Origin: Polytrichum commune | Lineage: Eukaryota > Streptophyta > Polytrichopsida > Polytrichales > Polytrichaceae | Direction of reading: 5' to 3' | DNA: 64,000 bases | NCBI GenBank assembly: GCA_950295325.1 | Contig: OX485803.1 | Coordinates: 52,965,554-53,029,553, forward strand | Part shown: positions 35,843 to 48,530 of the stretch, piece by piece | Position numbering within the stretch: position 1 is the stretch's first letter | How the letters are laid out: each line of letters begins with the position of its first letter | Position numbers and translations under genes: made by a program | The notes under the pieces: model-generated | The model's input: the letters and a program-made list of their open reading frames with translations, nothing else | Database searches by the model: none | What the model was told of the DNA's origin: nothing

Positions 35843-38188
35843 TTCCACAAGCTTCTTCTGAACCGCTTCAGAAGATATACATGCGCGTCGTTCGCTACTC
35901 TAAGTACAGTTGCGATGATAGTTCAAGGTTAAATTAATAGCCCTGAACGTCCAGTCCTACCTTCTTCAATGCATACATAATTCTTAACACTTGCCTAATG
36001 ATTGAACCGGTTTTTTTCTTCATCAGGCCTCCGCAGTTCCTTTATTCGCAGCATTCTAATCAATAAGAGAAAACTAGGTGATGCTGATAGATTTTGCAGA
36101 CTCATCGCGACACGAAAACAGGAATTGAGACGACGTGTTTCGAAAGAAAATTAGTGGAGAAGCTACTCCTATGTTGGCCATGCCCCAAAGCTCCAAATCG
36201 AAAGCCATCGCACAGACTCGTCTCTAAACTTCCGAAAATGTCTGCTCTCCATCGGAACCTGTGCTGGTGCTTTTCTTTCTTCTTACTCACTCAAATCAAC
36301 GGGGGCCGGGTTACATTAACCACGATTAGGTAGGTGTTCGAGCTTGGTTTTTCTCATTCTGCATTTTCCCGCACCCCAACGGCTACCTACAGCAGCCTCT
36401 TCTTCAAGCCTAACCTGCTGATTCCCCCATTCGAAATATCACCTTCCTCTGCCGATACTCCAAAGCCTTTCTTTTAAATTTCAGGTGATCCACCTACAAG
36501 AAGCTGCATATCGCCGGCGACTTTTTCAGATGCTCTTCTTCTTTTCAAACACCGGTAGCTCCGTCGACACTCCCATAGCCACTGGCCATTAACTCCGAGG
36601 TTGCAGCAGCCCGTGGATTGAAAAAAATTTGAGGCCTGCACTCTCGCTCCAAGCATCATCGGCACCGGCTTCATAGCTCGTGGATGGTTCGCGCGATTGG
36701 CACATCATCAATACAGGGCCTCATCGCCCTCTCGAACAAATTAAAGGTCCACAGTAGTCATATTACCACGCACCACCTCCTTCGACACGTTCATTCGTTA
36801 AATCATCACAGCTCAGCTAGCTCCCAGACTCCTGCCAAGCAAGCAAGCACCTACCTATAATATTCTCATCTGCTCAAGCAAGCGCAAATCCAAGGGCAGC
36901 TCCATGGCAGCAGCACTAACTTAGCGCCAGCCGCTAATCAGGTCCAAACGTCGGTACGGCGCTTCCTGCGACTTCCTGCAGACCATGGCAACCTCGACTC
37001 GACCTAACTTAACTTAACTTAACCCAAAGTTCAGCCGAACATATTGCACCTTCTGATCACCACCATCATCATTATCGCACCTCTTTCTTCCCCTGCATCA
37101 CCGCGCACCTCCCTCACTCCCTTCCCTAGCCTCCTCGTCCTTCTCACAAACACAAAACACCTAACCCCCACTCCAACTCAAATAAAACACAAAAACAAAA
37201 TCACCACGGCCACTCGAAAAACCAACACTCTGCAAGCAAGTTCTTCTTCTTCTTGCACACCCGGACACCTCAACCCCGTTCTCGAAACTTGCGCCAGACT
37301 AATCATCCACAAAACATTCACTCTCTTACTCTCTTACTCTCTTACTCTTCCTTTTCATCACTGATCATCGGCCAGTAAGTTTCTCACCCTCCCAAACCTG
37401 CTCCCGAAATAGTGCAAACTCTGCTCTGCTCTGCTCTGTTCTGTTCTGTTCTGTTCGTATTATTATTCTTCCCGTTACAAGATCAGACAGGCTCCGGAAT
37501 GCAGCCGGTGAACATGAGGGAGGCTCGAGCTACTTTAACTTAGCTGTATGCATCCCCAAGATACGAGATACTACTGAGAATACTACTACCTACTTGAGTT
37601 ATTACGACGGAGAAGACTCAGATCAAGGAAGGGATTCGAGTGCGCAGTGCTTGAAGGCCGACAGACAGGGCGCGGCCTGTCCATCAGTGATCGTTAGATC
37701 TCCAGGCTGATGTTTCTGCTCCGTTTCTTTTCTTCGTTGAAGTGCTGACGATGATGAACGGACGTGGTGGCCCTTCAGTCGCCTCCATTCTTCGTTCGTT
37801 GGTCTGTCGGTCGGTCGGTCGGTCAAGCGGGGCTTGAAAGGGGGAAGAGACCGTCAAGGGCGCAGTCAAGGCCTAGTGGCAACCAAAGCGCACGTGATAT
37901 TAAGGAGGTATGTTGTGTTAACTTGGATGCGTGATAATACAAAATTATTATAGCACGTGATATTATGGAATAACATGAAGTCAACAATGCCATAATGACA
38001 ATAAATGATAATGATGATAACGTGATGCACAAGCGAGTGGTTTAAATTCTTTGGTAGATTATTTTAATATTAGTACATGTGATATACAAGACAGGGAAGT
38101 GACAACAAGGAGGGAGATATAAACTAAGCACATCCGATTCCTAGGTTTTGGGATATAAGAGAGGGAGTGACATTACAGAGATCGAGAC
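35843..38188. other. Upstream of the U-box gene; leader-like region without a downstream gene
   Basis: Left part is the presumed promoter of the U-box gene. About 36750-37550 is C-rich and pyrimidine-rich, with a CTCTTA repeat (~37320-37350), a GTAAGT donor-like site at ~37374, a CTCTG/TTCTG microsatellite (37421-37457) and a 14-codon ORF at 37499-37543. It reads like a plus-strand 5' leader, yet nothing coding follows. A GGTC tetranucleotide run lies at ~37803-37825. Positions 38094-38188 repeat 22024-22130. Confidence 0.5.
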
Positions 38189-38594
38189 GCACACTAAACA
38201 TTGTATTTAGTGTGATCATAGGATAATATTTATTATGTCAGTGTAGTAACTTTTCTAGTGAGACTGTCTATGAATAAGTTTATAAACATTGTCATCCCAA
38301 CTTACTTTCTGTTCATCCAATTGTCAATAATTGAAACACGGCTTGGTATAATTTGCATATTCACAAACATGTGATAAAACATTCTCATGGATGATTGAAA
38401 ATTTGAATGAAAAATCTCTTGGTAAGTGATAGTAATTGCAACACTGTAAATTTACAATCCCCGAAAAAACTTACAAGGAATGACAAACAATGTTAGGTTA
38501 ACGTATAGTGTTTGGTGATACTACACCAGGGTTTACGATTAGTATTGAGCAAGACAATTAGAATTGGAGACACTGAATATAATATTTAGTGTAC
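38189..38594. mobile_element. TIR element, family F2
   Basis: Same family as 22814-23192: starts near ACACTAAACATTGTATTTAG and ends ATAATATTTAGTGTACT, with matching interior (CATCCCAACTTACTTTC, TTACAAGGAATGACAAACAA, ATTAGTATTGAGCAAGACAA). No ORF. It sits directly beside a segment (38094-38188) that also accompanies the F2 copy on the other side of the kinase gene. Confidence 0.7.
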
Positions 38595-41065
38595 TAGTAA
38601 TTTATTATTAGGTGAGGCAGGCCAGGCGGTAGTACGTAAAGGGTGCTTTAGTTGAGGATCATGGTCCAAGAACATAGGTACCAATTTGAAGCAATTTGAG
38701 GCAAAATGAACCCTTGAATCTGACCCTCCTTGAAACCATGCTTTTCATAATGGTTCTCCAAAACATGAGTTCCTTTTTCAAACTTTAGTTTTTGGTTCGG
38801 ATCATTATATTAAATATTCTATTTAGCATCCTATGGTACTTTATGTCATTGTGGTAACTTTACTGTTGACGCCTCTCATGAATACATTTACAAGCATTAT
38901 CATGGATGGTTGATACTTGGATGAAATCCATGCCAATTATTGAAACAAAGTTTGGTATATTCTGCAATGTAACAATTTTCTAATGAAATATTGTCATGGA
39001 CGGTTGAAGTTTGGGTTAAAAACATCAATTTGTAAGTGACAATAATTGTAACATTTGTGGATTTGTAGATTTGTGTTTCGTATCCTCCAAGAAGTGAACC
39101 ATGATTTAGGTATATTTGGATTCATGCATGAATTTTGGGCAAGTCCACTGTCAATATGACACACACCAGATCGCAAAACTACACAAATATGGTGATTGGT
39201 AAACATGGAATACAAACATTTGAAGTTGTGGTTGTGGTTGTGGTGTTGCTTTTGTTGTTGTCTTTTGATGTTTTTGTCCCTATACTACACACCCCTTATT
39301 ATTTTTGGACAAGTAGTTTGTCCATATATACTTAAATGTTAGTGAGTGGGTGTAGAGAGAAATGTATCCAAATAACAAGTCTATTTCAGTATGTGGGCAC
39401 TTCCAACTCCGTATAAGATAAGTAGACACTTAAATGGACACTTTTAGCACACGAAACAAAATAATAATACAAGATGATTAGCAAATCCAAATTGTACCTA
39501 GAACTAGTAAATTGATACAAGGAAAGGTTCAAATTATGAGATTTTGGATAATCTTCATCGCATCATGTTTCAAATACTCTATGTTAACTCTTATAAATAT
39601 TAAAAGGAATATTGGATTTTGGTTCAAGAATGAGGATTTTTGAGTTTTGACCAAATCTTGAGTATGCAAACCCCCCCCCCCCCTTTTTGGCAATATTGAC
39701 ATCAACCCTTCTACGTGGACCGAGGTGGCGTCATCCTCCTTTGTTAGGAAGAGTTGGTGTTTGTGTTATATTATGAAGGCTTTAATGCATGTCAAATGTG
39801 AATTTGCCCTTCAACTAAAGCATTTTTGGTGGAGCCCTTCAAGAATTTATGAAAGTTTTTTCGCAACGAAGACCAATAGAAAATGCCTTTCACAATTTCA
39901 TAATGAGAGGAAATTGTTGCGATTGAGTGTACCTCTCATCTACCCAGTTAAGAACATATGCCTTCTATAGATTTGTGATTCTTTCATTACAAACGCAACC
40001 CAATCAACCGATTTTGGAGCTTTAAAGTCAACCCCGTAATGTTGAAGAAGAAAAACATAACTCGAGACAATACGAGACTCGTATTTTCTAATCTACTTTA
40101 CACTTATGTCAAATTGCATTCCCGTTTCAATATGAACCTTACTTTTAAGTGTCTTTTCATTCAACAATTTGTCATTAACCTTCTCCTCAAGTTATTCTCT
40201 AGCTCTAGTGGGATCCACGAGGTTTTTGTATTAACTAGTTTCTATGATTGGGTTAGATTCAATGGGGTCACATCCATCATGATATGCTAGACAACTATTG
40301 CTTTTCCCATTCCCATACTTTGTTGAGTGGCATTTGTATGACATATACATACATACATACATCATTGTTGGTAGTGTTGAGGTTAATTAGTCGGATAACT
40401 TGGGGAGGTACTTGATCAACATGTAGAATTGGTTTCAAAGAAGGGATTTAGATCGTTTATTTGTAAATTAGGTTCGTATTCTTGCGACTTATCATTATAT
40501 TTGTTAATTAGAGAGTTTGGAAAGTCTCAAAATGAATGGAAATGGTTTAACATCTGGTTCAATTTGTTATTGGGACGACAAATATATGTGCCAGAGTGGT
40601 TAGTATCACCCATGCAAATTGCCATATTTCAATTAAATAAAGTCAAAATGAATATACACATGTGTTTTTTTTTTCTTGTTCTTCATTTAAAAACCACGTT
40701 CTTGAATAGTCTCAAAATCATGAAAATGTCTCCAATTACCGAATATAGTGATGACTTAAAAAAACGTATTCCAAGAATTGTAGGCCAAAGTAGACAATGA
40801 TGTCATTGTTTCAAGGAGCATTATTCTCGACCCACCTTTTTAAAGTAGTTAGAACAAACATTTCGGGAAAGTTGGCATGATGTCTTGAGGAATCTCGCAA
40901 CCATAGATTTACTCTGTTATATTGACATAGATTATCTCTATCATAGTTACATTGTTGGGTTTACACTTCTCTTGGACCCGTGCTCCACTTACCATGGTCT
41001 CATCCAACAAGAGGAGGTACCACTACATCCAAATTGCCCCTTGCTATGGTCTTGGTTTAAACAAA
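38595..41065. other. Gene-free stretch with dispersed repeats
   Basis: A truncated F2 copy lies at about 38807-39060. It is followed by a segment at about 39070-39310 (GTTGTGGTTGTGG-rich) that recurs inverted at about 51760-52060. A C14 run is at 39671-39684 and a short CATA microsatellite at ~40346. The longest open frame (40429-40800, plus) shows no recognisable family. Confidence 0.5.
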
Positions 41066-41567
41066 GGGCCACTTCACACACGAGCCAAGAGCCGTGACCA
41101 TGAAACTATGAGAGCCCAAAGGAAAGTGTCCAAAGGCCGTCCTAACACACCTCCATAATCATGTATTGTGGTCATTGATCCTCAAGTGTAGTGTGAAGTC
41201 ATATGTGATTGGGCCCTCAACCAAATGCTATTTCAAGGAATTTTTATTCATGTGGGTCCTCACACTTGATCAAATAGAATAAATCAATGGTTGTGAGGTT
41301 TCAAAGTGCCATGGTCTCCCATTTTTGTGTTAGGCCTACCTCCAAGAAGTGGTTTTTGAAAATAATCCAGCTGACCATGAAACATGATTCATTGGATGCC
41401 ATGTAGGAGTGAATCCATGTATACTTTACATCCATCTTGCATTCACATACTCCATTGGTCCCTCAAGCGTAGTGTGAAGTGAACTTGACCGGCTCCGCCT
41501 TTTCCACCAATGAGAGTGCTTGAAGTGAAATGGTCATGGGCTCTCAGTCTCGTGTGTGAAGTGGCCC
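41066..41567. mobile_element. Harbinger-like MITE (GGGCCACTTCACACACGAG ends)
   Basis: Left end GGGCCACTTCACACACGAG and right end CTCGTGTGTGAAGTGGCCC are perfect 19-bp inverted repeats. The 502-bp body is non-coding. It aligns along its length with 56443-56909 (opposite orientation) and the nested pair at 59343-60357. The TTA target duplication of the 56443 copy argues for PIF/Harbinger. Confidence 0.85.
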
Positions 41568-42419
41568 TAAGCTTTGGATTCATATCACCTTTCTTTGTAT
41601 ATACCACTCGGGTGTGTATTAGAATGATTTCACATTTTCACGATGCTAGTAGAGTATGGGTACCGTATTCGAAGATTATGTTTTAATACCATTTGGGTAT
41701 GTATTACGAGATTCTTACAATTTGTTGGTACTAGCGGGGTACAATTATTTAAGCATACTTCAATTCATGATACCGTTTAGGTCTATATACTATCCAAGAA
41801 CCTTCATTGCTAGAGAAAGTAACGTATGTGTCGAAACGATACTAGGAGGGTAGCAACCCAAACAATGACTCATGCATACAAAGCATCTTTGATCTTGTGA
41901 TGACCCACCAATAATAAATGTCCGAGTGGTGTTACGATTTTCATACCAGTCTAGGAAGTTCTTTGACACCATTATCAGTATCATGTATTGATAACATCCA
42001 TTCACGTACGTGTTGGTCCAATATTGGTGTAAAACACCCCCAAATACCATTACCTTTATATGATATTTGATAAACTTGATGCTATAACATATTTTGAATC
42101 CGCTGCATGTTCACATATGAGCTCGACATTGTGATTGAGGTGAAGCCTCCCTCGTTTACACCTGCGCTACATGCTACTATTGTCTCCGTCCTCATGCTCT
42201 AACATATTGAAAAGCAATGTGGAACAAACCCACACATCAAGACTTAGAAAATAACATGTCATCATATTAGAAAACATTGTCATTTCATAACATGTATCAA
42301 TGTCCTTCTTATATTTATTCTCATGTAAAATAGTATCATCTTAACTCTAAAAATTCACATTATTCAGGATTGAGTTTTGGATAATTAACATGAAATCATC
42401 TTACAACTCACCCTAATGG

Positions 42420-42660
42420 CACTACACCGTTTTAGGATAATTAGTGTCATTTACATTGCATGGTAATGTAGTGTTGTAACAATTATATTATCATACTTAG
42501 CAATGCTATTCATTTTTACTATGTAAAGATGCTAGTTTTCTATAATGTCCGAACAATGAATGTGGCCTTTGTACGTATAAAATGAGATATTTAACAAATA
42601 GTTTCATCATTGCACAACGCCATATAGTAAGTGACACTAAATACCATAAAAGGTGCACTA
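42420..42660. mobile_element. MITE, family F1
   Basis: Left end CACTACACCGTTTTAGGATA, then ATTAGTGTCATTTAC; right end GTAAGTGACACTAAATACCA then TAAAAGGTGCACTA. The ends are inverted over ~33 bp with a few mismatches. About 240 bp, AT-rich, no ORF. Confidence 0.7.
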
Positions 42661-42722
42661 GATTACAAAATTTGGTTTTACGACAAAGCCAATGACGGGG
42701 AGATTTATAAACAAATACAAAG

Positions 42723-43057
42723 CTACACTAATGCATTGTAGTTTTAGTGTCATATGGCATTTCCTTTCACTGTGGTAACTTTCCTACTGACACTTATCAT
42801 GGATAAGTTAACAAATATTGTCATCCGAACTTTACAAGTAGGGGTAAATTATGCATCCAAACAGTTATGTAATAAATGGATGACTTGTGGATGACTTAAT
42901 CTGGATGAAAAGTTACTTAATAAATGACAACATGTGCAACGTTATAAATCAATAATGCCCGTGTTTTCTTACAAGGAATGGCAACTAATGCTAGGTGTAC
43001 AATTAGTATTATATAAGACAATAGAATTGGTGACACTAAATACATTATTTGGTGTAG
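42723..43057. mobile_element. TIR element, family F2
   Basis: Starts CTACACTAATGCATTGTAGT and ends GACACTAAATACATTATTTG then GTGTAG. Interior matches the other F2 copies (TCACTGTGGTAACTTTCCTA, TTACAAGGAATGGCAACTAA). About 335 bp, no ORF. Confidence 0.7.
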
Positions 43058-44233
43058 TATTTTTACTTTCTATTTTGGTCATTCTTTGTGTCTTTGGGGA
43101 ATGCTTACACCTCCATTGTTGACTTGATTTTGTTAGTGTGAGTGATAGAAATAATTAAAAGAAAATAGAAAGAAGATGATGACGCCTACTTTACAAATTG
43201 GTCAACACTAGCATGATACGGGAGTCTTTGCACACAGTATACAATTGAGCTATTTTGGCCCTGCATCATTCCCATGAGGCAACGTCCAAGTTGTTGACCA
43301 AAGTTCAATCTTTTAAGTTACAAATCAAGGGTTCATTTGTTTGTAGTGAACTATTATAAGTAAAAATGTGGATGTTGAAAGATCGACTATAAACTTGTTA
43401 TTGGGTCGTACACATGACAATACTTACTTCAAAGGACTATCGATGGGGGCCCGCCACGTCCGGAAATGAGCAAGGGTAGTTAAAGTAAAAGAAAATCTTT
43501 AAAGTATATGCAGGCCTTTTACCATAGAGTATAATATAGAGTACACAAACTTTGGCATACACCCACTATGTAAAGGTTGTATATAGGTCATTAGACGTAT
43601 TTGTATTAGGACTGTACAAAGTTCACACATGGACTTATACGGCTACGGGTTTGTGTTGTCTACATAAAGTCGTCCGTATAGAAGGTGGATTTGTAGCGGC
43701 GTTATAATATATTTTGTAAACAACTTCTTTTATACAATTTGATTCTCAAAAATATCATCCAAGACCCCAAATTAGTATGACATAGTCCAATTGGACTGAA
43801 TTGGTCCTAAACCTTGTAGGGGACACTTGTTTTTAACTGGGGTCCCTTGGCCTTCATCCACGATGTATGAGTTTACATGGATGTCGTGAATCCCAAGTTG
43901 ACTTGTAGAGCTTCTAATATTCGAGAGTACAACTACCTTGCAGCCCTTGGAGTTGTTGTAGCCATGGCCAATTGGTTAGATATACATTATTCTCGCTCTA
44001 CAATGTCCACAATAATTTTTGGATGGTTGGTTGGCAAATGGATGTCGTGGTGGGTCATGGGTGCTTTTGAAGCGATAACTTTGTAAGAAATTGAGATATG
44101 ATTCAAATATGTTGAGTTGCATGGACTCACTTTGAATTGCTTGTCCAAACGAGATAATATGCATAGTATTTGAAATAGGTGTGGTGAGTTTAGAGACCTC
44201 CCAATGTAGTTGGACGGATCATCACAATAACAT

Positions 44234-44757
44234 TATGCCCCCTCCCCACCTGACTCTACCAAATAACCAAAGTCTTTCCTAAAAACTGGGTAAAGCTCCC
44301 ACGGTTATAGCGGAGGCGCCCGGCTATCCCAATGCACCTACAAGAACTTGCTTCAAAGATTTTTTAGTAGGTTTTAGTTGAGTAGCTTTCACACATGTTG
44401 ATGGTTTTATCTACCAAGCAATGAATGTTGGATAGTTTTTGTCTCATCCCCAAATCCTTTACTACTCATCTATCTTACCATCGGTTTTTGTTTATGGAGC
44501 TCCTCGTGCCCTCATAGCTAAGACTAAAAAGCAACCAATCACAAGGGCGGGAAGTGACACTTTTTAAGGTTCTATATTCTTGCCTCATGTCTAGGTACAG
44601 ATGCGAGGGTTGGTGCTTCAGGCTTAAAACCTCCATTCTTAAGCCATGCCACATTATTTGCCAACTAGGCTTGGCACTAGATAATGTTGATGGCGTGAAG
44701 GCCGTGTTTTTAGAACCAACTTTTAGGCTTAACTAAAGTCAGGTGGGGAGGGGGCAT
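44234..44757. mobile_element. Inverted-repeat element with C/G-rich ends
   Basis: ATGCCCCCTCCCCACCTGAC near 44235 is inverted near 44757 (GTCAGGTGGGGAGGGGGCAT), a perfect 20-bp inverted repeat about 520 bp apart, followed inward by TCTA/TAAAG. No convincing ORF. Target duplication not resolvable, so superfamily is open. Confidence 0.65.
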
Positions 44758-44910
44758 TAGTTGCTTAGAACTAATATATAGCATGGTTGAAATAAACCCC
44801 TAAACCCACATCACTAAAAGATGGACACATGTTTCAATTAATGTTGGGTTGGAATGTAGATGAATGGATTGGTCTCAATAATCGACACACCAATAATGGT
44901 ATCAAAAGAC

Positions 44911-45133
44911 TTACTTGTCAATATCAAAATTGTAATACTAGTCAAATATTGGTGTTTGGTGGAGAGATACCCAAATCTCAAGGAAGAGGTTGGCGGTTCG
45001 AATCCCAGCTGTGAAATCTCCTCTCTACTTGACGGAAAACTTGCTAGGTGGTCAACTGCCTCCTGTGCTTTGGCTCTGGCATGTCGGCCTTCTGTCTCAA
45101 AATAAAATAAAATAAAATAAAATAAAATAAAAT

Positions 45134-45168
<35 letters not shown>
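44911..45168 (+). mobile_element. tRNA-derived SINE candidate with (AAAAT)n tail
   Basis: A tRNA-type B box GGTTCGAATCC lies at 44995-45005, preceded by a TGGTGGAGAGAT stretch that may be a decayed A box. About 95 bp downstream the sequence becomes a pure AAAAT pentamer run (45101-45138) and then an AT dinucleotide run (to ~45169). TATCAAAAGAC just before 44911 and TATCAAAGAC after the tail may be an imperfect target duplication; the distance from the 5' end to the B box is longer than usual, so the left boundary is uncertain. Confidence 0.6.
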
Positions 45169-45172
<4 letters not shown>

Positions 45173-45499
45173 AAGACAAACATGAAGATGTGTCCCATGT
45201 TGTGAGGCCAAACCACCCACCCTTAAGCGTCCTAGTCCGGGTGAGGGAATGGATATCACATCCGTGTTTGCGTAACTCCATCTTACCCAATGTGTGAGAA
45301 TCCAATACATTTCTCATCAATTCGAGTACACCAATTTATTCCATAACATGATTACAAGTGTTTAAAAACACTCTTCTATTAGTGCTCTCTTAACCACACC
45401 TATCACTCCCCACACAAATGCACACCGGCTTATACAACTATCTAATTACCTAAGCAAACTATCCCTCTCAACTTGGGTTAATAGATATAGCTAGCCCAT

Positions 45500-45860
45500 C
45501 ATCCAAGCTCCCTTAGCCTCAGTTGCAGTCGCAGCTGCCTAACCGATTCAGTACAGCTACCTCCCATTCCAGCTTAGTTAAGCCTTAGTCTCAATTCCAG
45601 CTTAATCAAGCCCTTGCCTCAGCTGCGGTCGCAGCTGCCTACAGTTCCAGCTTAATCAAGCCCTTGCCTCAGCTGCAGTCGCAGTTGCATACCGTTCCAG
45701 CTTAATCAAGCCCTTGCCTCAGCTGCAGTCGCAACTGCCTACAGTCCCAGCTTAATCAAGCCCTTGCCTCAGCTACAGTCGCAACTACCTAACCGATTCA
45801 GTTCAGCTGCCTCCCATTCCAGCTTAGTTAAGCCTTAGCCTCAGTTCCAGCTTAATCACT
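45500..45860. repeat. 50-bp minisatellite inside longer flanking repeats
   Basis: The word CTTAATCAAG recurs at 45601, 45651, 45701 and 45751, an exact 50-bp period. Units read CCAGCTTAATCAAGCCCTTG then CCTCAGCTGCAGTCGCARYTGC. The array is bracketed by two ~65-bp direct copies containing ACCGATTCAGT and CCTCCCATTCCAGCTTAGTT (about 45540-45605 and 45787-45855). Confidence 0.93.
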
Positions 45861-46110
45861 ATACCCTATAAGTCCCTTCTAATCAATTCTATTACATAAG
45901 TTTCCTCTAATCAACTATTCTCTATAAGCCCCTTCTAATCAATTCTATTCCCTAAGTCCCCTCTAATCAACTATATTCTCTAAAATTACCTCTAATCAAC
46001 TATATTCTACCACACTACATAACACACACACACACACACACACCCCCACACACACACAAGAGAGAGAGAGAAAATGAGAGAGGGGGAAGGAAGATGAGAG
46101 AGGGCATCCC
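45857..46110. repeat. CTCTAATCAACTAT minisatellite followed by CA and GA microsatellites
   Basis: About five degenerate ~35-bp units containing TCTAATCAAYTMTATTC run from 45857 to ~46010. They are followed by a CA repeat (~46020-46058) and a GA-rich tract (~46058-46110). Confidence 0.8.
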
Positions 46111-48522
46111 ACAACCACGACCTCTCTAACATTTTCCTACTTAGTAGGACCTTATCCTATCCACTAACTCCTTACCCCCTAAACCAACAAGAACATGTTC
46201 TAATTCAAACATTTAAATCAAAGGCACTTCCCCTTGCCTCATCAAATACTACTCCTCTAATCAAAACACTCCCTAATGCCACTAATCCTTTAATTAACCA
46301 CACAAAATGGCCTAAGGCCTAAAACATAAACCACACCAAGCCTCACTCTTTTTATACTTTTGGTTGTTTCAATAACACTCCAATTGCAATTCTAATTAAA
46401 TTCTAAACATAAAACAAATACGAGCACTCATTTTGGGCTCATACATGTGTAGATAGATAAACATTCACCCCCGATTGTCTAAGGACACTCCTAGGACCTT
46501 CTCATTCGTCAAACTTAAGTTACAATTCGACTATGCTCTCGATCTGTTTTCTATGTCCATTAATGAAATGAACTTCTTGATGTCTACTTTCTATTCCACT
46601 TTACAAATATGGAAAACTTCAAAACTTTGAAGAAGTTTTTTCCTTGTTTCCCTTTTCAATGATATTATGCTTGGCTAGCTATTTAGAAAAAATAACTAAC
46701 AAAGGGAAAAGTCTTACCGTAAACAAGTGGTGAGAATTTTGGTTGCAAGATATGGTTGATTGAAAAGGCTAAGTCAATAGAGGGTTAAGTCATTAGGCTT
46801 GACAATTCTTGAATTGATTGCATGAAATTTGTATATGCATGTCCTTTCATGGTTTCTCGTTCGCATTCTCATTTTAAACTTTAGAACCAAGCTTTCAAGG
46901 GGGCTCCTAGGATGACCAATAGAGAAGCCTAAAGGTCACCAAAAGTGAGCACGAAGTCCCCATTTTTTAGAAGAATCTTTCATATATGTCACTTCCGATA
47001 CCCGTGGCAATGGTTCAAAATAAAATAGGGACAAAAGTTGTTTTTAATTCTATTATGAGATAACAGTAATCTAAGAAACATTTGAGTTCACTTCCTGAGT
47101 TTTTCGGGGATGCACACAAACTATGTGTCTAGACAAGACACATACATATAGGTAACAGAGTAACGAGCTAGCTCGTGGTTAGGAAGACAAGTCTAATGTT
47201 GCCACCAATGTGTATTGTGTATGGTGTTTATTTCATCTTTTGAGTTAGTCCAACTCTTGATTCCATCCCAAAACGGTCATCACAAACATCAATAATCTCT
47301 TAAACACTACTGTCTCCTCTAAACAATGAACACCTTCAATCATATAAAAATGAAGCATGCCAAATTTGCAAACTCAATGAGAACCCTTCAAGACTTTCCA
47401 GCTGCACCCAAGCTGAGAGAATCACCATAATTGCCTCCCCGATTCCTCACCTATGTTTATGGTCAACTCTAATGCCACGACACTTATAAAAGCTGTAGAT
47501 TAAAACAACGACCATTGTTCTCAAACAATGTATGTGACACTCTCTCACTTAGGTACGTAGATGCCCTAAAATCGTGTGTCGTCCTCTCGTGAGTTGTTCT
47601 CGTGTAGATTTCCATTATGATATTTTCCACGTACCGATGCATCGGAGGACCTCCCGACCTTACATGTTCCATCCATGATTGTGGCGTTAGGATTAAATTC
47701 GTACTCCGCAATTGCGTGCGAATGTAGTTACTTGCTACACGGTAATTTAGTACTCACATCCATGTCTACGTAAATAAGGTGGGAGCATTCTTAGCCACCC
47801 CAACTAACAAGGGAATCTCGTTCTTAGGATAAGGTGGCTAGGTGCCTTGAACTCCCAACTTGTTAAATTTTCCTCCCTTTCAAATGTTCAAGGAATGCCA
47901 AAATGGCGACAATCATTGGAGTCGTTGTGAATGATATTATATATGTTTGTTCAAGTATAAACATCTCCATCCATAATTGGTTGTATGTTTTTGGGGATGT
48001 TTACGGCGATTTTGTCCATGACACAACAAAATACTATTCTATCTCTTTATTTTTTATAGTTTACCGTCTAGTCTTTTCGCCCTTTAGAAACACAAGGTCG
48101 CTAGGCACACAAGGTGAACAAGATGAACACTTTTGAGAACACGGTTGCCCGGATTCGATTGAGTGGGTGAGGATTTAAGTACCATTGGAAGAAGAAAACA
48201 AAAGGTTGGTCCACACACAATAATGCGAATGAGAGTATCATTTGCTTGCATGGACGATGCATGCACGTCATATAACGTTCTTTTCTCGCCGGGGGGGGGG
48301 GGTGTAGAAGTAAATTAGGATTATATGATGACAATTCCAATATGCACATATATTTTATAAACATTGTTAGGGTACATGCAACATAAAGAGTTCACAACAA
48401 CAGTTCTAGTCCACATTTAATGTTGGGGTTTCTTGCTAGTTTTGTTCTAGGATTCATGGATAGATTTGCACGTGTCTACTTGACATCCACCAAAATTCAC
48501 CATATGCAAGGGAGATTCACAA
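46111..48522. other. Gene-free stretch
   Basis: No recognisable coding exon, RNA gene or complete transposon is seen. A G12 run lies at 48291-48302. Short open frames here have no family features. Confidence 0.45.
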
Positions 48523-48530
48523 AGGAAACT

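Larger units (their letters stand above)
41568..44230. other. Gene-free stretch with F1 and F2 elements
   Basis: Apart from the elements at 42420-42660 and 42723-43057, I see only AT-rich sequence with short, family-less open frames. Confidence 0.45.

Noticed and set aside
44995-45005. GGTTCGAATCC considered as part of a tRNA gene
   Set aside because: No acceptor stem, anticodon arm or D arm could be folded around it; fits a SINE remnant.
45600-45860. Regularly spaced repeats considered as a CRISPR array
   Set aside because: Units are contiguous 50-bp repeats without unique spacers, in a plant nuclear context; a minisatellite.
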